A program made the position numbers and the translations under genes. From CAKKQX01 sp046313915 (GTDB lineage: Bacteria > Pseudomonadota > Gammaproteobacteria > Burkholderiales > SG8-41): a stretch of DNA of 11,857 bases. The DNA is taken from assembly GCA_046313915.1 (NCBI GenBank), contig JBKBXX010000099.1, positions 1 to 11,857 of the forward strand, in the 5' to 3' direction. Shown here in pieces: positions 1-6,907 of this stretch. How positions within the stretch are numbered: the first letter of the stretch is position 1; every line of letters begins with the position of its first letter. A model generated the notes under the pieces. The model searched no databases. It had not been told where the DNA came from and saw nothing but the letters and a program-made list of their open reading frames with translations.

Positions 1-1228
1 TCATGCCGGCGATCACCGCCAAACCCAGCGCATAACCCGCCAGCCCTCCGCCGCCGGGCACGCCGAGTTCGCGCCGCAGCACGCGCAGCGTCGACACGTT
101 GCCCAGGCCGGCGAGCGGCGGCAAGGCGAAACCGAGCAGCAGCGCGAGCCCCGTCGCCAGACCGTGCAACGCCGGCAACGCGCCGGGTGCCGGCAGTTCC
201 ACGGCGATCAGACCGCCCAGCCAGTGCGCCAGCAACAGCTGCGCGGCGATGCCGATCAGGCAGCCGGCGAGGCTTGCCGCCACCCCCAGCAACGCAAAAT
301 GCGCAAGATAAAGCCGCACTACCAGCGCCTGGCTCGCACCGAGGCAGCGCATCATGGCGCAGCCGTCGAGATGGCGTTGCAGGAAACGCCGCGAAGCAAG
401 CGCGACGGCCACGGCCGCGAGCACCACGCTCGTTAGCGCCGCGAGGCTGAGAAATTTTTCCGCACGGTCGAGCGCAGCGCGGATTTCGGGACGCGCGTCG
501 CGTATGCCCTCGACGCGCTGGCCCGGCTGCAGCCGGCCCTGCAGCCATTCGCGATAGGCCGCCACCGTCACGGCCGCTCCCGCAACCAGCAGGCGATAGC
601 CGATGCGGCTACCGGTCTGCACCAGTCCGGTCGCCGCGATGTCCGCCTCGTTCATGATGACGCGCGGACCGGCGTTGATGAATCCGATCACGCTGTCGGG
701 CTCGTGGGTCAGGAGGGCTGCCACCTTGAAGCTGCGCGCGCCCAATCCGATGTCCTCGCCGACGGCGAGCCCGAGCTGACCGGACAGCCTTTCGTCCACC
801 CACACCGTTCCGCGCTCCGGAATCGTGGCGGCGCGACGATCCGCCGCATACGGCCCGTCGGCGACGCGCAATTCGCCGCGCAGCGGATAGCCGGCCGCCA
901 CCACCTTGACGCTGGCAAGCACGTTGCTCTCGCCGCGCACCGCCATGCTCGGAAAACGCATCACGCGCGTCACCGCCAGACCGCGGCGCACCGCCTCGGT
1001 TTCCAGTTCGACCGGCAGCGGACGGTCGGCTGCCACCACCAGGTCGGCGCCCAGCAACTGGTTCGCCTGGCGGTTCAGCGCGCGATGCACGCGGTCGGTG
1101 AAAAAACCGATGGTGGTGACGCTCGCCACTGCGATCACCAACGCCACGCCGATCAGCAGCAATTCCCCGGCGCGACCGTCGCGCACCAGCAGCCGCCACG
1201 CCAGCCCGATTTCCTTGAAGCGCTTCAT
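1..1228 (-). CDS. ybbP: FtsX/YbbP-type ABC transporter permease (partial, 3' end beyond window)
   Basis: Reading the minus strand from the ATG at 1228 gives 409 uninterrupted codons to the left edge with no stop, so the C-terminal part is missing. The visible half begins with a short cytoplasmic stretch, then a membrane segment at about residues 21-43 (GELLLIGVALVIAVAS). A large MacB-like periplasmic region follows (about 44-257), then three hydrophobic spans near 258-278, 300-334 and 355-378 that form an FtsX domain. E. coli YbbP is about 800 residues with two such halves, so roughly half is present. The start follows a GGGGTT purine-rich stretch about six bases upstream. The gene lies 52 bases downstream of the YbbA-type ATPase in the same direction and is very probably its membrane partner. 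The transported substrate is not established; this family is usually discussed as lipid or lipoprotein export. The family assignment is firm, the exact role is not. Confidence 0.88.
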   Translation of the reverse strand, partial: MKRFKEIGLAWRLLVRDGRAGELLLIGVALVIAVASVTTIGFFTDRVHRALNRQANQLLGADLVVAADRPLPVELETEAVRRGLAVTRVMRFPSMAVRGESNVLASVKVVAAGYPLRGELRVADGPYAADRRAATIPERGTVWVDERLSGQLGLAVGEDIGLGARSFKVAALLTHEPDSVIGFINAGPRVIMNEADIAATGLVQTGSRIGYRLLVAGAAVTVAAYREWLQGRLQPGQRVEGIRDARPEIRAALDRAEKFLSLAALTSVVLAAVAVALASRRFLQRHLDGCAMMRCLGASQALVVRLYLAHFALLGVAASLAGCLIGIAAQLLLAHWLGGLIAVELPAPGALPALHGLATGLALLLGFALPPLAGLGNVSTLRVLRRELGVPGGGGLAGYALGLAVIAGM

Positions 1229-1280
1229 ATCAACCCCAAAACTTCGCCGCGGAAGCGCAAAAACACGCCTCGAAGGCCAA

Positions 1281-1973
1281 TCATTTTGCGCCGTCCTCCA
1301 GCCGGCCCGAGACGAGACGCAATACGCGGCCGCAGCGCCGCGACAAGGCTTCGTCATGGGTCACGAGCAGCAGGGTCGTGCGGCGTTCACGATTGAGTTC
1401 GAACATGAGATCGATGATTCTCGCTCCGGTTGCGACATCGAGATTGCCGGTCGGCTCGTCGGCGAGCAGCAGCGCCGGCCGGGTGACGAACGCACGCGCG
1501 ATGGCAACGCGCTGCTGCTCGCCCCCCGAGAGCTGCTTCGGATAATGATGGAGGCGCCCCCCCATGCCGACGCGTTCGAGCAGGTCGCGCGCCGCCGCCT
1601 GCGCGTTGCCGTCGCCGGCAAGCTCGAGCGGCAACATGACGTTCTCGAGCGCGGTGAATTCGGGCAGCAGCTGGAACGACTGGAAAACGAAACCCACCAT
1701 GCGCCCGCGCAGCGCGGCGCGCCCGTCCTCGTCGAGCGCGAACAGATCCTGGCCGTCGATATGAACCGAGCCGGCGCTCGGCGCATCAAGTCCCGCCAGC
1801 AGGCCGAGCAAAGTCGACTTGCCGGAACCCGATGCGCCGACGATGGCGACCGCTTCGCCGGCATCCACCTCGAAACTGATGTCGCTCAGAATGGTCAACT
1901 GCGCGTCACCGGTGGTAACCTGCTTGCCCAATGCCGAAACGCGCACCAGCGGCGCACCCGAACCTTCAGTCAT
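1281..1973 (-). CDS. ybbA: ABC transporter ATP-binding protein, YbbA/LolD-like
   Basis: A 230-residue ATPase subunit with all ABC motifs in order: Walker A GASGSGKS (46-53), Q-loop FVFQ (Q98), signature LSGGEQQR (148-155), Walker B with ADEP (171-174) and the H-loop His206 in VTHDE. Length and motif spacing match the LolD/MacB/YbbA class, which energises FtsX-type permeases. Such a permease follows directly downstream, so the two probably form one complex at the inner membrane. I chose the ATG at 1973 because an AAAGGA stretch lies about 11 bases upstream. An in-frame ATG at 1985 would add four residues but has no spacing to a ribosome site. The start codon shares CATG with the divergent tesA start, so this gene's promoter must lie inside tesA. 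The family is certain; the pairing with tesA as in E. coli supports the YbbA name over LolD. Confidence 0.92.
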   Translation of the reverse strand: MTEGSGAPLVRVSALGKQVTTGDAQLTILSDISFEVDAGEAVAIVGASGSGKSTLLGLLAGLDAPSAGSVHIDGQDLFALDEDGRAALRGRMVGFVFQSFQLLPEFTALENVMLPLELAGDGNAQAAARDLLERVGMGGRLHHYPKQLSGGEQQRVAIARAFVTRPALLLADEPTGNLDVATGARIIDLMFELNRERRTTLLLVTHDEALSRRCGRVLRLVSGRLEDGAK

Positions 1974-2574
1974 GATATCGCGCATCCTTTGCGTCCTGAT
2001 GCTGATGCTGCCGGCGGCGGCGGGATTCGCCGCGACCATCGTGGTCTACGGCGACAGCCTGTCGGCGGCTTACGGGCTGCCGCGGGAACAGGGCTGGGTC
2101 AGCCTGCTGCAGAAAAAACTGCGGGACGAAAATCTGGATTATAAAGTAGAGAATCTCAGTATCAGCGGCGAGACGACGCTGGGCGGCAAAAACCGCAGCG
2201 CGGCCGTGCTCGACCTGTACCGTCCCGCGATCGTGAGCGTGGCGCTCGGCGCCAACGACGGCTTGCGCGGCCATGACCCCGATGCCATCCGCCGCAATCT
2301 CGAAGTCATCGTGCAGGCGTGCCGCAAGTCCCGCGCCCGCGTGCTGCTCGTCGGCATGCGGCTGCCGCCCAATTACGGCGCACGCTATTCCGAAAAATTT
2401 CATAATATATTCAATGACATATCAAAGAAATACGGTTTGCCGCTGGTGCCTTTCCTGCTCGAAGGATTCGCCGCCGATCGCGAGCTGTTCCAGGCCGACG
2501 GCCTGCATCCGACCGCGCGGGCGCAGCCGCTGATGCTGGAAACGGTATGGAAAAAACTGCGGCCGCTGCTGTGA
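1972..2574 (+). CDS. tesA: Periplasmic GDSL/SGNH esterase, TesA (acyl-CoA thioesterase I / lysophospholipase L1)
   Basis: A 200-residue SGNH hydrolase. Residues 1-20 look like a signal peptide (one Arg, then a hydrophobic run ending PAAAGFA before ATIVVYGDS), which puts the enzyme in the periplasm. Catalytic blocks are all visible: Ser29 in GDSLS, Gly66 in SISGETT, Asn95 in GANDG, and Asp176/His179 in DGLHP. The family hydrolyses acyl-CoA, lysophospholipids and other esters in vitro; the physiological substrate is not settled. The length matches E. coli TesA (208). I chose the ATG at 1972 because a later start, such as the Met codon at 1999, would remove the signal peptide's basic residue. 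No good ribosome-binding site is visible upstream, and the upstream DNA codes for the divergent ATPase. The last codons overlap a hairpin that probably ends selD transcription. An AT-rich patch near 2391-2430 is unlike the rest of the gene but leaves the frame intact. Confidence 0.92.
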   Translation: MISRILCVLMLMLPAAAGFAATIVVYGDSLSAAYGLPREQGWVSLLQKKLRDENLDYKVENLSISGETTLGGKNRSAAVLDLYRPAIVSVALGANDGLRGHDPDAIRRNLEVIVQACRKSRARVLLVGMRLPPNYGARYSEKFHNIFNDISKKYGLPLVPFLLEGFAADRELFQADGLHPTARAQPLMLETVWKKLRPLL

Positions 2575-2595
2575 AACGGCGCCTGTCCCGGCCGC
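2551..2595 (-). terminator. Candidate intrinsic terminator of selD, inside the 3' end of tesA
   Basis: On the minus strand, just past the selD stop, a perfect 7-base inverted repeat (GCGGCCG at 2595-2589 with CGGCCGC at 2565-2559) encloses a 23-base loop. It is followed after two bases by six T (2556-2551). GC-rich stem plus T-tract is the classical form. The T-tract is the AAAAAA that encodes Lys-Lys near the C-terminus of tesA. The loop is longer than usual, which lowers confidence. In the tesA direction no T-tract follows the stem, so it looks one-directional. Confidence 0.42.
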
Positions 2596-2602
2596 GGCGC
2601 GT

Positions 2603-3661
2603 TCAGATCACCGTGACCACCGGCGCGCCCGCGCCGAGACGGCCGATCTGCACCGCATACTTGAATCCCTGCTGTCTGAAAATCTCGAGCACCGCCGGTG
2701 CGACGGCGGGATCGCAGGCGACCAGCAGTCCGCCGCTCGTCTGGGGATCGGTCAGGATTTTCTTGTGCCACGCCGGCGCGTCGGCAGGCAGCGTGACCTC
2801 ACGCTGATAGCTCGCCCAGTTGCGCTCGGAGGCGCCCGTGACGTGGCCCTGCCCGAGCAGCTCGCGCACCGCGGGCAGGATCGGCAGCCGCTCGAAAACG
2901 ATCTCGGCACCCAGCCCGGAACCCCTGCAGATCTCGAGCAGATGGCCGAGCAGGCCGAAGCCGGTGACGTCGGTCAGCGCGTGCACGCCGGTCATCTCGG
3001 CGAGCGCCATGCCCGGTGTGTTGAGCTGGGTGGTGGTCTCCAGCATCTCGCCGTACGCTTCTTCACCGAGCTGGCCTTTTTTGAGCGCCGCGCTCATGAC
3101 GCCGACGCCGAGCGCCTTGCCGAGGATCAGCGCATCGCCGGCCTGCGCGCGATCGTTGCGTTTCACCTTGTCCGGATGCACCAGCCCCAGCACCACCAGG
3201 CCGTAGATCGGCTCCGATGAATCGATCGAATGCCCGCCGCCGATCGGAATGCCGACGGCGTCACACACCGCATGGCCGCCGGCCACGATGCGCTGGACGG
3301 CCTCGACCGGGATTTTCCCGACCGGCATGCCGAGCAGCGCGAGCGCCAGAAAAGGCCTGGCACCCATGGCATAGACGTCGGAGATGGCATTGGTCGCCGC
3401 GATGCGCCCGAAATCATACGGATCATCGACGATCGGCAGGAAAAAATCGGTGGTCGCAACGATCGCCTGCGTCTCGTTGATGCGATACACGGCGGCATCG
3501 TCGCTCGATTCGGCGCCGACCAGCAAGTCGGGAAAGGCCCGCGCCACCGGCGACCCGGAAAGAACTTCGCTCAGCAACGCTGGCGTGAGTTTGCAGCCTC
3601 AGCCACCGCCGTGCGAGAGCTGGGTCAGCCTGATCGGTGCGGGTTCGCGAGGTTTGTTCAT
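2603..3661 (-). CDS. selD: Selenophosphate synthetase SelD, selenocysteine-containing (in-frame TGA at codon 21)
   Basis: SelD makes selenophosphate from selenide and ATP, the selenium donor for selenocysteine and 2-selenouridine tRNA. The 352-residue product needs readthrough of a TGA at 3601-3599. Upstream of it, the ATG at 3661 gives a SelD N-terminus ending RLTQLSHGGG; downstream the same frame continues GCKLTPALL. E. coli SelD has RLTQYSHGAG-C-GCK at this place, so the TGA sits exactly at the catalytic Cys17 position and is read as Sec21, with conserved Lys24 next to it. Further motifs are DDAAVY (54-59), TTDFFLPIVD (70-79), NAISDVYAMG (91-100), a glycine-rich GGGHSID, DVTGFGLLGH and DPQTSGG. 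The length matches E. coli SelD (347). A conventional caller would start at the TTG at 3577 and lose the active site. The gene is divergent from selU with a 12-base gap. No Shine-Dalgarno site is evident. Confidence 0.96.
3568..3585 (-). promoter_or_regulatory. Candidate bacterial SECIS hairpin for Sec21 of SelD
   Basis: In the selD mRNA, counting the U of UGA as 1, bases 17-34 fold into CGC-CAGC, a GUU loop, then GCUG-A-GCG: seven base pairs with one bulged A. The apical loop is at bases 24-26 and begins with G. The published bacterial SECIS rules ask for a small loop with a G in its first two positions, some 16-37 bases after the UGA; this hairpin meets both. It would bind SelB to recruit Sec-tRNA. 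The fold was drawn by hand, not computed. Confidence 0.6.
3599..3601 (-). other. Recoded TGA: selenocysteine codon 21 of selD
   Basis: The minus strand reads GGC TGA GGC TGC AAA here, giving G-U-G-C-K within the conserved SelD active-site loop. The frame is SelD-like on both sides, which excludes a true stop or a chance join. Its use requires SelA, SelB and tRNA-Sec elsewhere in the genome. Confidence 0.95.
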
Positions 3662-3662
3662 G

Positions 3663-3668
3663 TAAAAT
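3663..3668 (+). promoter_or_regulatory. Possible -10 element for selU
   Basis: TAAAAT differs at one position from the TATAAT consensus and is in the only AT-rich piece of the 12-base selD/selU gap. It is only five bases from the ATG at 3674. Transcription from it would therefore be nearly leaderless for that start, or leave about 20 bases of leader for the in-frame ATG at 3695. No convincing -35 is seen at the right distance, so this is tentative. Confidence 0.25.
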
Positions 3669-3673
3669 AAGCC

Positions 3674-4804
3674 ATGCCTGTCAAAACGGATTCCATGGCC
3701 GCCGATCCCGTCGGCAGCCCACTCAAAAAACACCCGCCCCTGCACGTCGTCGCTGCCAAAGAGCCGGCTGCGGTTACCGTAGCACAACTGTCCGAGTTTG
3801 ACGAGGTCATCGACGTGCGTTCGGAAGACGAATACGCCGCGGATCATATTCCGGGCGCGGTCAACTGCCCGGTGCTCGACAACGCGCAGCGCGCCGAAGT
3901 CGGCACACTCTACAAACAGGTTTCTTCGTTCGAAGCCAAGAAACTCGGCGCAGCGCTGGTCAGCGCCAATATCGCCCGCCACTTGCGCGAGCGTTTCCAC
4001 GACCGCCCGCGCGATTGGCGGCCACTGGTCTATTGCTGGCGCGGCGGCAGCCGCAGCGGCGCACTCGCTCATGTGCTGCATCGCATCGGCTGGCGTGTCG
4101 GCCAACTCGAAGGCGGCTACAAAGCTTATCGGCGTGCGGTGGTCGCCGATCTCGCCACGCTGCCGCAGAAATTCCGCTGGCGCGTCGTGTGCGGCCTGAC
4201 CGGCTCCGGCAAAAGCCGCCTGCTGCGCGCGCTCACGGCCTGCGGCGCGCAAGTGCTCGATCTCGAAACCCTGGCCGCGCACCGCGGTTCGGTGTTGGGC
4301 AATCTGCCCGATGCCCCCCAGCCGTCGCAGAAAATGTTCGAAAGCCTGGTGTGGAATGAGCTGCGCGGTTTCTCGCCGCAACGCTCGGTCTACGTCGAAG
4401 CCGAAAGCAGGAAAATCGGCAATCTGCGCGTGCCGGAAGCGCTGATGGACGCGATGTGGCGCAGTGAGTGCGTGCTACTCGAGGCAGCGCTGGAGGTTCG
4501 CGTCACCCTGCTCAAGCAGGAATATGCGCATTTCCTGGAGCGACCCGCCACCTTGAATGCGAAACTGGAGTGCCTCGCCGGTCTTTACGGCCGCGCCACC
4601 ATCACGCGCTGGGAAAATCTGGCATCGACCGGGCAATGGGATCCGCTCGTCGAGGAGTTGCTGCTCAGGCACTACGATCCGGCCTACACCCGCTCGACGC
4701 TCAAGCACTACCCGGCGCTCGAACGGGCGCCACGGCTCACGCTGGATGAAGCGCGGGACGAACGATTCATGGCGCTCGCCCGGCGCTGCCTTGCCGACAC
4801 GTAA
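3674..4804 (+). CDS. selU: tRNA 2-selenouridine synthase SelU (MnmH)
   Basis: SelU replaces the sulfur of 2-thiouridine at wobble position 34 of Lys, Glu and Gln tRNAs with selenium, by way of a geranylated intermediate, using selenophosphate from SelD. The 376-residue product has an N-terminal rhodanese domain (about 35-155) with VIDVRSEDEY and the catalytic Cys121 in YCWRGGSRS. A P-loop domain follows, with Walker A GLTGSGKS (174-181) and the family motif DLETLAAHRGSVLG (196-209). E. coli SelU is 364 residues, and the extra length here is at the N-terminus. The start is uncertain: the ATG at 3674 lacks a ribosome site, whereas the in-frame ATG at 3695 has ACGGA four bases upstream and gives 369 residues. 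The gene is divergent from selD, an obvious functional pair. arnT begins only 19 bases after its stop, so the arn genes may share its transcript. Confidence 0.94.
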   Translation: MPVKTDSMAADPVGSPLKKHPPLHVVAAKEPAAVTVAQLSEFDEVIDVRSEDEYAADHIPGAVNCPVLDNAQRAEVGTLYKQVSSFEAKKLGAALVSANIARHLRERFHDRPRDWRPLVYCWRGGSRSGALAHVLHRIGWRVGQLEGGYKAYRRAVVADLATLPQKFRWRVVCGLTGSGKSRLLRALTACGAQVLDLETLAAHRGSVLGNLPDAPQPSQKMFESLVWNELRGFSPQRSVYVEAESRKIGNLRVPEALMDAMWRSECVLLEAALEVRVTLLKQEYAHFLERPATLNAKLECLAGLYGRATITRWENLASTGQWDPLVEELLLRHYDPAYTRSTLKHYPALERAPRLTLDEARDERFMALARRCLADT

Positions 4805-4823
4805 CCGCCTTCTCTCCGCTCCG

Positions 4824-6512
4824 ATGCCCGGCCATTCCCCGCCCCGACGCAGCCTCCTGATCGCGTTGTTCGCCGTCCTCGCCGTCCTGTGGTTCGGCAA
4901 TCTCGATTACCGGAAACTCGTGCGACCCGACGAAGGGCGCTATGCGGAAATCCCGCGCGAAATGGCGGCGAGCGGTGATTGGCTGACACCGCGATTAAAC
5001 GGCATCAAGTATTTCGAAAAGCCGCCGCTGCAATATTGGGCGACCGCCGCGGCGTACCGCGCGTTTGGCGAACACCAATGGACGGCACGGCTGTGGCCGG
5101 CGCTCACCGGTTTTGCCGGCATCCTCGTCGTCTACTTCGCCGGCGCCGCTTTGTTCGGCGCGCTGGCCGGTTTCTATGCCGCGGTAGTCCTGTCGAGCAG
5201 CCTCGGTTATGTCCTGGTCGCCCACGTCGCCACTCTCGACATGGGAGTCACTTTCTTCATGACGCTGACTTTGACCGGATTGCTGCTCGGCCTCGGCCAG
5301 GACGCGACCGCTGCCGCCAACCGGCTGTGGATACACGTCGCGTGGGCGGCGATGGCGCTCGCGGCCTTGAGCAAAGGGCTGATCGGCGTGGTGCTGCCGG
5401 TCGCGGTGCTGGGCGCCTATATCGTTTTGCAGCGCGATTTCGGCCTGCTGCGCCGCATGCACCTGCTGTCGGGAAGCCTGCTGTTCCTGCTCATTGCCGC
5501 GCCGTGGTTCGTCGCGGTCTCCATTGCCAATCCCGAGTTCTTCGATTTTTTTTTCGTCCACGAACATTTCCAGCGCTTCCTCACCCAGGGTCACCGTCGG
5601 CCCGGCCCGTGGTGGTATTTTTTCCCGGTGCTGGCGTTCGCCATCCTGCCGTGGCTGCCCACCCTGTTCGCCGCACTGCCCGGCAGCTGGAAAAAGAGGG
5701 AAACGTCCGCCGGCTTCCAGCCGCAACGGCTGCTCGTGATATGGACACTACTGATCTTCGCCTTTTTTTCGCTGTCGGGCTCCAAGCTGCCTTCCTACAT
5801 CCTGCCCGTTTTCCCCGCCCTGGCACTGCTCATCGGACATTATCTGAGCCGCGCTGCAGCATCGCGACTGCGCTGGCAACTCGCGCCGCTGCCGCTGCTC
5901 GGCCTGCTGATCATGGGCGCCGCCTCGCAGGCGGTGCGCTTTGCCAGCGACGAGGTGCCGGTTGCGCTGTACGAAGCCTATGTGCCATGGCTGCAAGGGG
6001 CGGGAGCGGTGTTTCTCGCCGGATCGGGCTATGCCCTCTACCGCTGCCTGCGCGGCGCTCCGACGCCGGCACTGATCGCGTTGGGCATTTCGAGTCTCGT
6101 TGCGGGACAACTAGCGATGATGGGGCACGACAGCCTGTCGCCCGCCTCTTCCGCCTATCATGTCGCGCAGAAAATCAAACCCTACCTCAGGCCCGATGCA
6201 CCGTTTTACAGCGTCGGCACTTACGAACAGACGCTGCCGTTTTACATCAAACGTCCGGTGACCCTGGTTGCTTTCGCCGACGAGATGGCTTATGGTCTCG
6301 CCCACGAACCGCAGCTGTGGCTGCGCGATGACGAGGAGTTCGAACGCGCCTGGCGCGCGAGCTCCTACGCGCTCGCCATGATGACGCCACGAACCTACAC
6401 CCGGTTCGAGGAAAAAGGACTGCCGATGCAGATCATTGCCCGCGATAGCCGGCGGGTATTCGTCACGACTGTCGCTCACGCCTCCGCCAAAGCGGACGAC
6501 CGCCGCCCATGA
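4824..6512 (+). CDS. arnT: ArnT-like lipid A 4-amino-4-deoxy-L-arabinose transferase (PMT/GT83-type)
   Basis: A 562-residue polytopic inner-membrane glycosyltransferase; E. coli ArnT has 550. It moves Ara4N from undecaprenyl phosphate to the lipid A phosphates on the periplasmic side, lowering negative charge and polymyxin binding. After a first membrane segment (about 10-25) comes the catalytic periplasmic loop with Asp36-Glu37 in RPDEGRY, then the EKPPL motif. Further on are the family motifs FFDFFFVHEHFQRF, RRPGPWWYFF and SGSKLPSYILPVFPAL, and many hydrophobic spans; the C-terminal third is a soluble periplasmic domain. I chose the ATG at 4824 because it leaves a short N-terminus before the first membrane span. 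An in-frame TTG at 4791 is possible but has no ribosome site. The stop overlaps the next gene by ATGA, indicating coupling. A run of nine T at 5546-5554 could promote slippage. The enclosing arn genes favour ArnT over other PMT-family enzymes. Confidence 0.88.
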   Translation: MPGHSPPRRSLLIALFAVLAVLWFGNLDYRKLVRPDEGRYAEIPREMAASGDWLTPRLNGIKYFEKPPLQYWATAAAYRAFGEHQWTARLWPALTGFAGILVVYFAGAALFGALAGFYAAVVLSSSLGYVLVAHVATLDMGVTFFMTLTLTGLLLGLGQDATAAANRLWIHVAWAAMALAALSKGLIGVVLPVAVLGAYIVLQRDFGLLRRMHLLSGSLLFLLIAAPWFVAVSIANPEFFDFFFVHEHFQRFLTQGHRRPGPWWYFFPVLAFAILPWLPTLFAALPGSWKKRETSAGFQPQRLLVIWTLLIFAFFSLSGSKLPSYILPVFPALALLIGHYLSRAAASRLRWQLAPLPLLGLLIMGAASQAVRFASDEVPVALYEAYVPWLQGAGAVFLAGSGYALYRCLRGAPTPALIALGISSLVAGQLAMMGHDSLSPASSAYHVAQKIKPYLRPDAPFYSVGTYEQTLPFYIKRPVTLVAFADEMAYGLAHEPQLWLRDDEEFERAWRASSYALAMMTPRTYTRFEEKGLPMQIIARDSRRVFVTTVAHASAKADDRRP

Positions 6513-6880
6513 ATGCGCTCAGTTTTTCACTCGTGTTATGCGGTGTGCTGCTCAACGCCGCGGCGCAACTGCTGCTCAAAGCCGGCACCAACGCCGTCGG
6601 CGCTTTCGAGTTCTCGCGGGAAAACGTCCTGCCGGTCGGATGGAAACTCGCCTCGGAACCGCATATCGTTACGGGTCTGGCCTGCTATGTGGTGAGCGTC
6701 GTGGTCTGGATCATGGCGTTGTCGCGGGTCGAGGTGAGCGTCGCCTACCCGATGCTGTCCATCGGCTACGTGGTCAACGCCATCGCCGCCTGGTATCTGT
6801 TCGGCGAAGCCGTGACGACGATGAGGTTGGCCGGCATCGGCTTCATCATCGTCGGCGTTTTTCTCGTCGCCCGCAGCTGA
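6509..6880 (+). CDS. ArnE/ArnF-like EamA/SMR membrane protein, probable Und-P-Ara4N flippase subunit
   Basis: A 123-residue protein with four predicted membrane segments (about 4-24, 53-73, 77-97, 101-121), the size and fold of the small multidrug resistance/EamA group. ArnE and ArnF of E. coli are 111 and 128 residues and act as a pair to turn undecaprenyl-phosphate Ara4N to the periplasmic face. Here only one such gene is present, so it may act as a homodimer or have a partner elsewhere. The N-terminal span has LLNAAAQLLLKAG rather than the membrane glutamate used by multidrug exporters such as EmrE, which fits a lipid flippase better than a drug pump. The ATG overlaps the arnT stop by four bases, and arnB begins 27 bases later. 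I do not assign ArnE or ArnF because the two are hard to tell apart by eye. Confidence 0.82.
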   Translation: MNALSFSLVLCGVLLNAAAQLLLKAGTNAVGAFEFSRENVLPVGWKLASEPHIVTGLACYVVSVVVWIMALSRVEVSVAYPMLSIGYVVNAIAAWYLFGEAVTTMRLAGIGFIIVGVFLVARS

Positions 6881-6907
6881 GCCGGCGACAAACATTCAAC
6901 AACAACG

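Noticed and set aside
906..2144. Long plus-strand open frame across the permease and ATPase genes
   Set aside because: It is antisense to two clear genes, its product is rich in Arg and Ala without any family motif, and GC-rich third positions explain the lack of stops.
3679..3684. Perfect TTGACA (-35 consensus) on the minus strand upstream of selD
   Set aside because: At 17-base spacing the -10 would fall on ATGAAC, the selD start codon itself, and no good -10 exists at 15-18 bases. Transcription would begin after the start and lose the Sec motif.
3599..4381. Long minus-strand open frame overlapping selU
   Set aside because: Only its last 20 codons, from the ATG at 3661, are real: they are the N-terminus of SelD before the Sec codon. 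The rest is antisense to selU.
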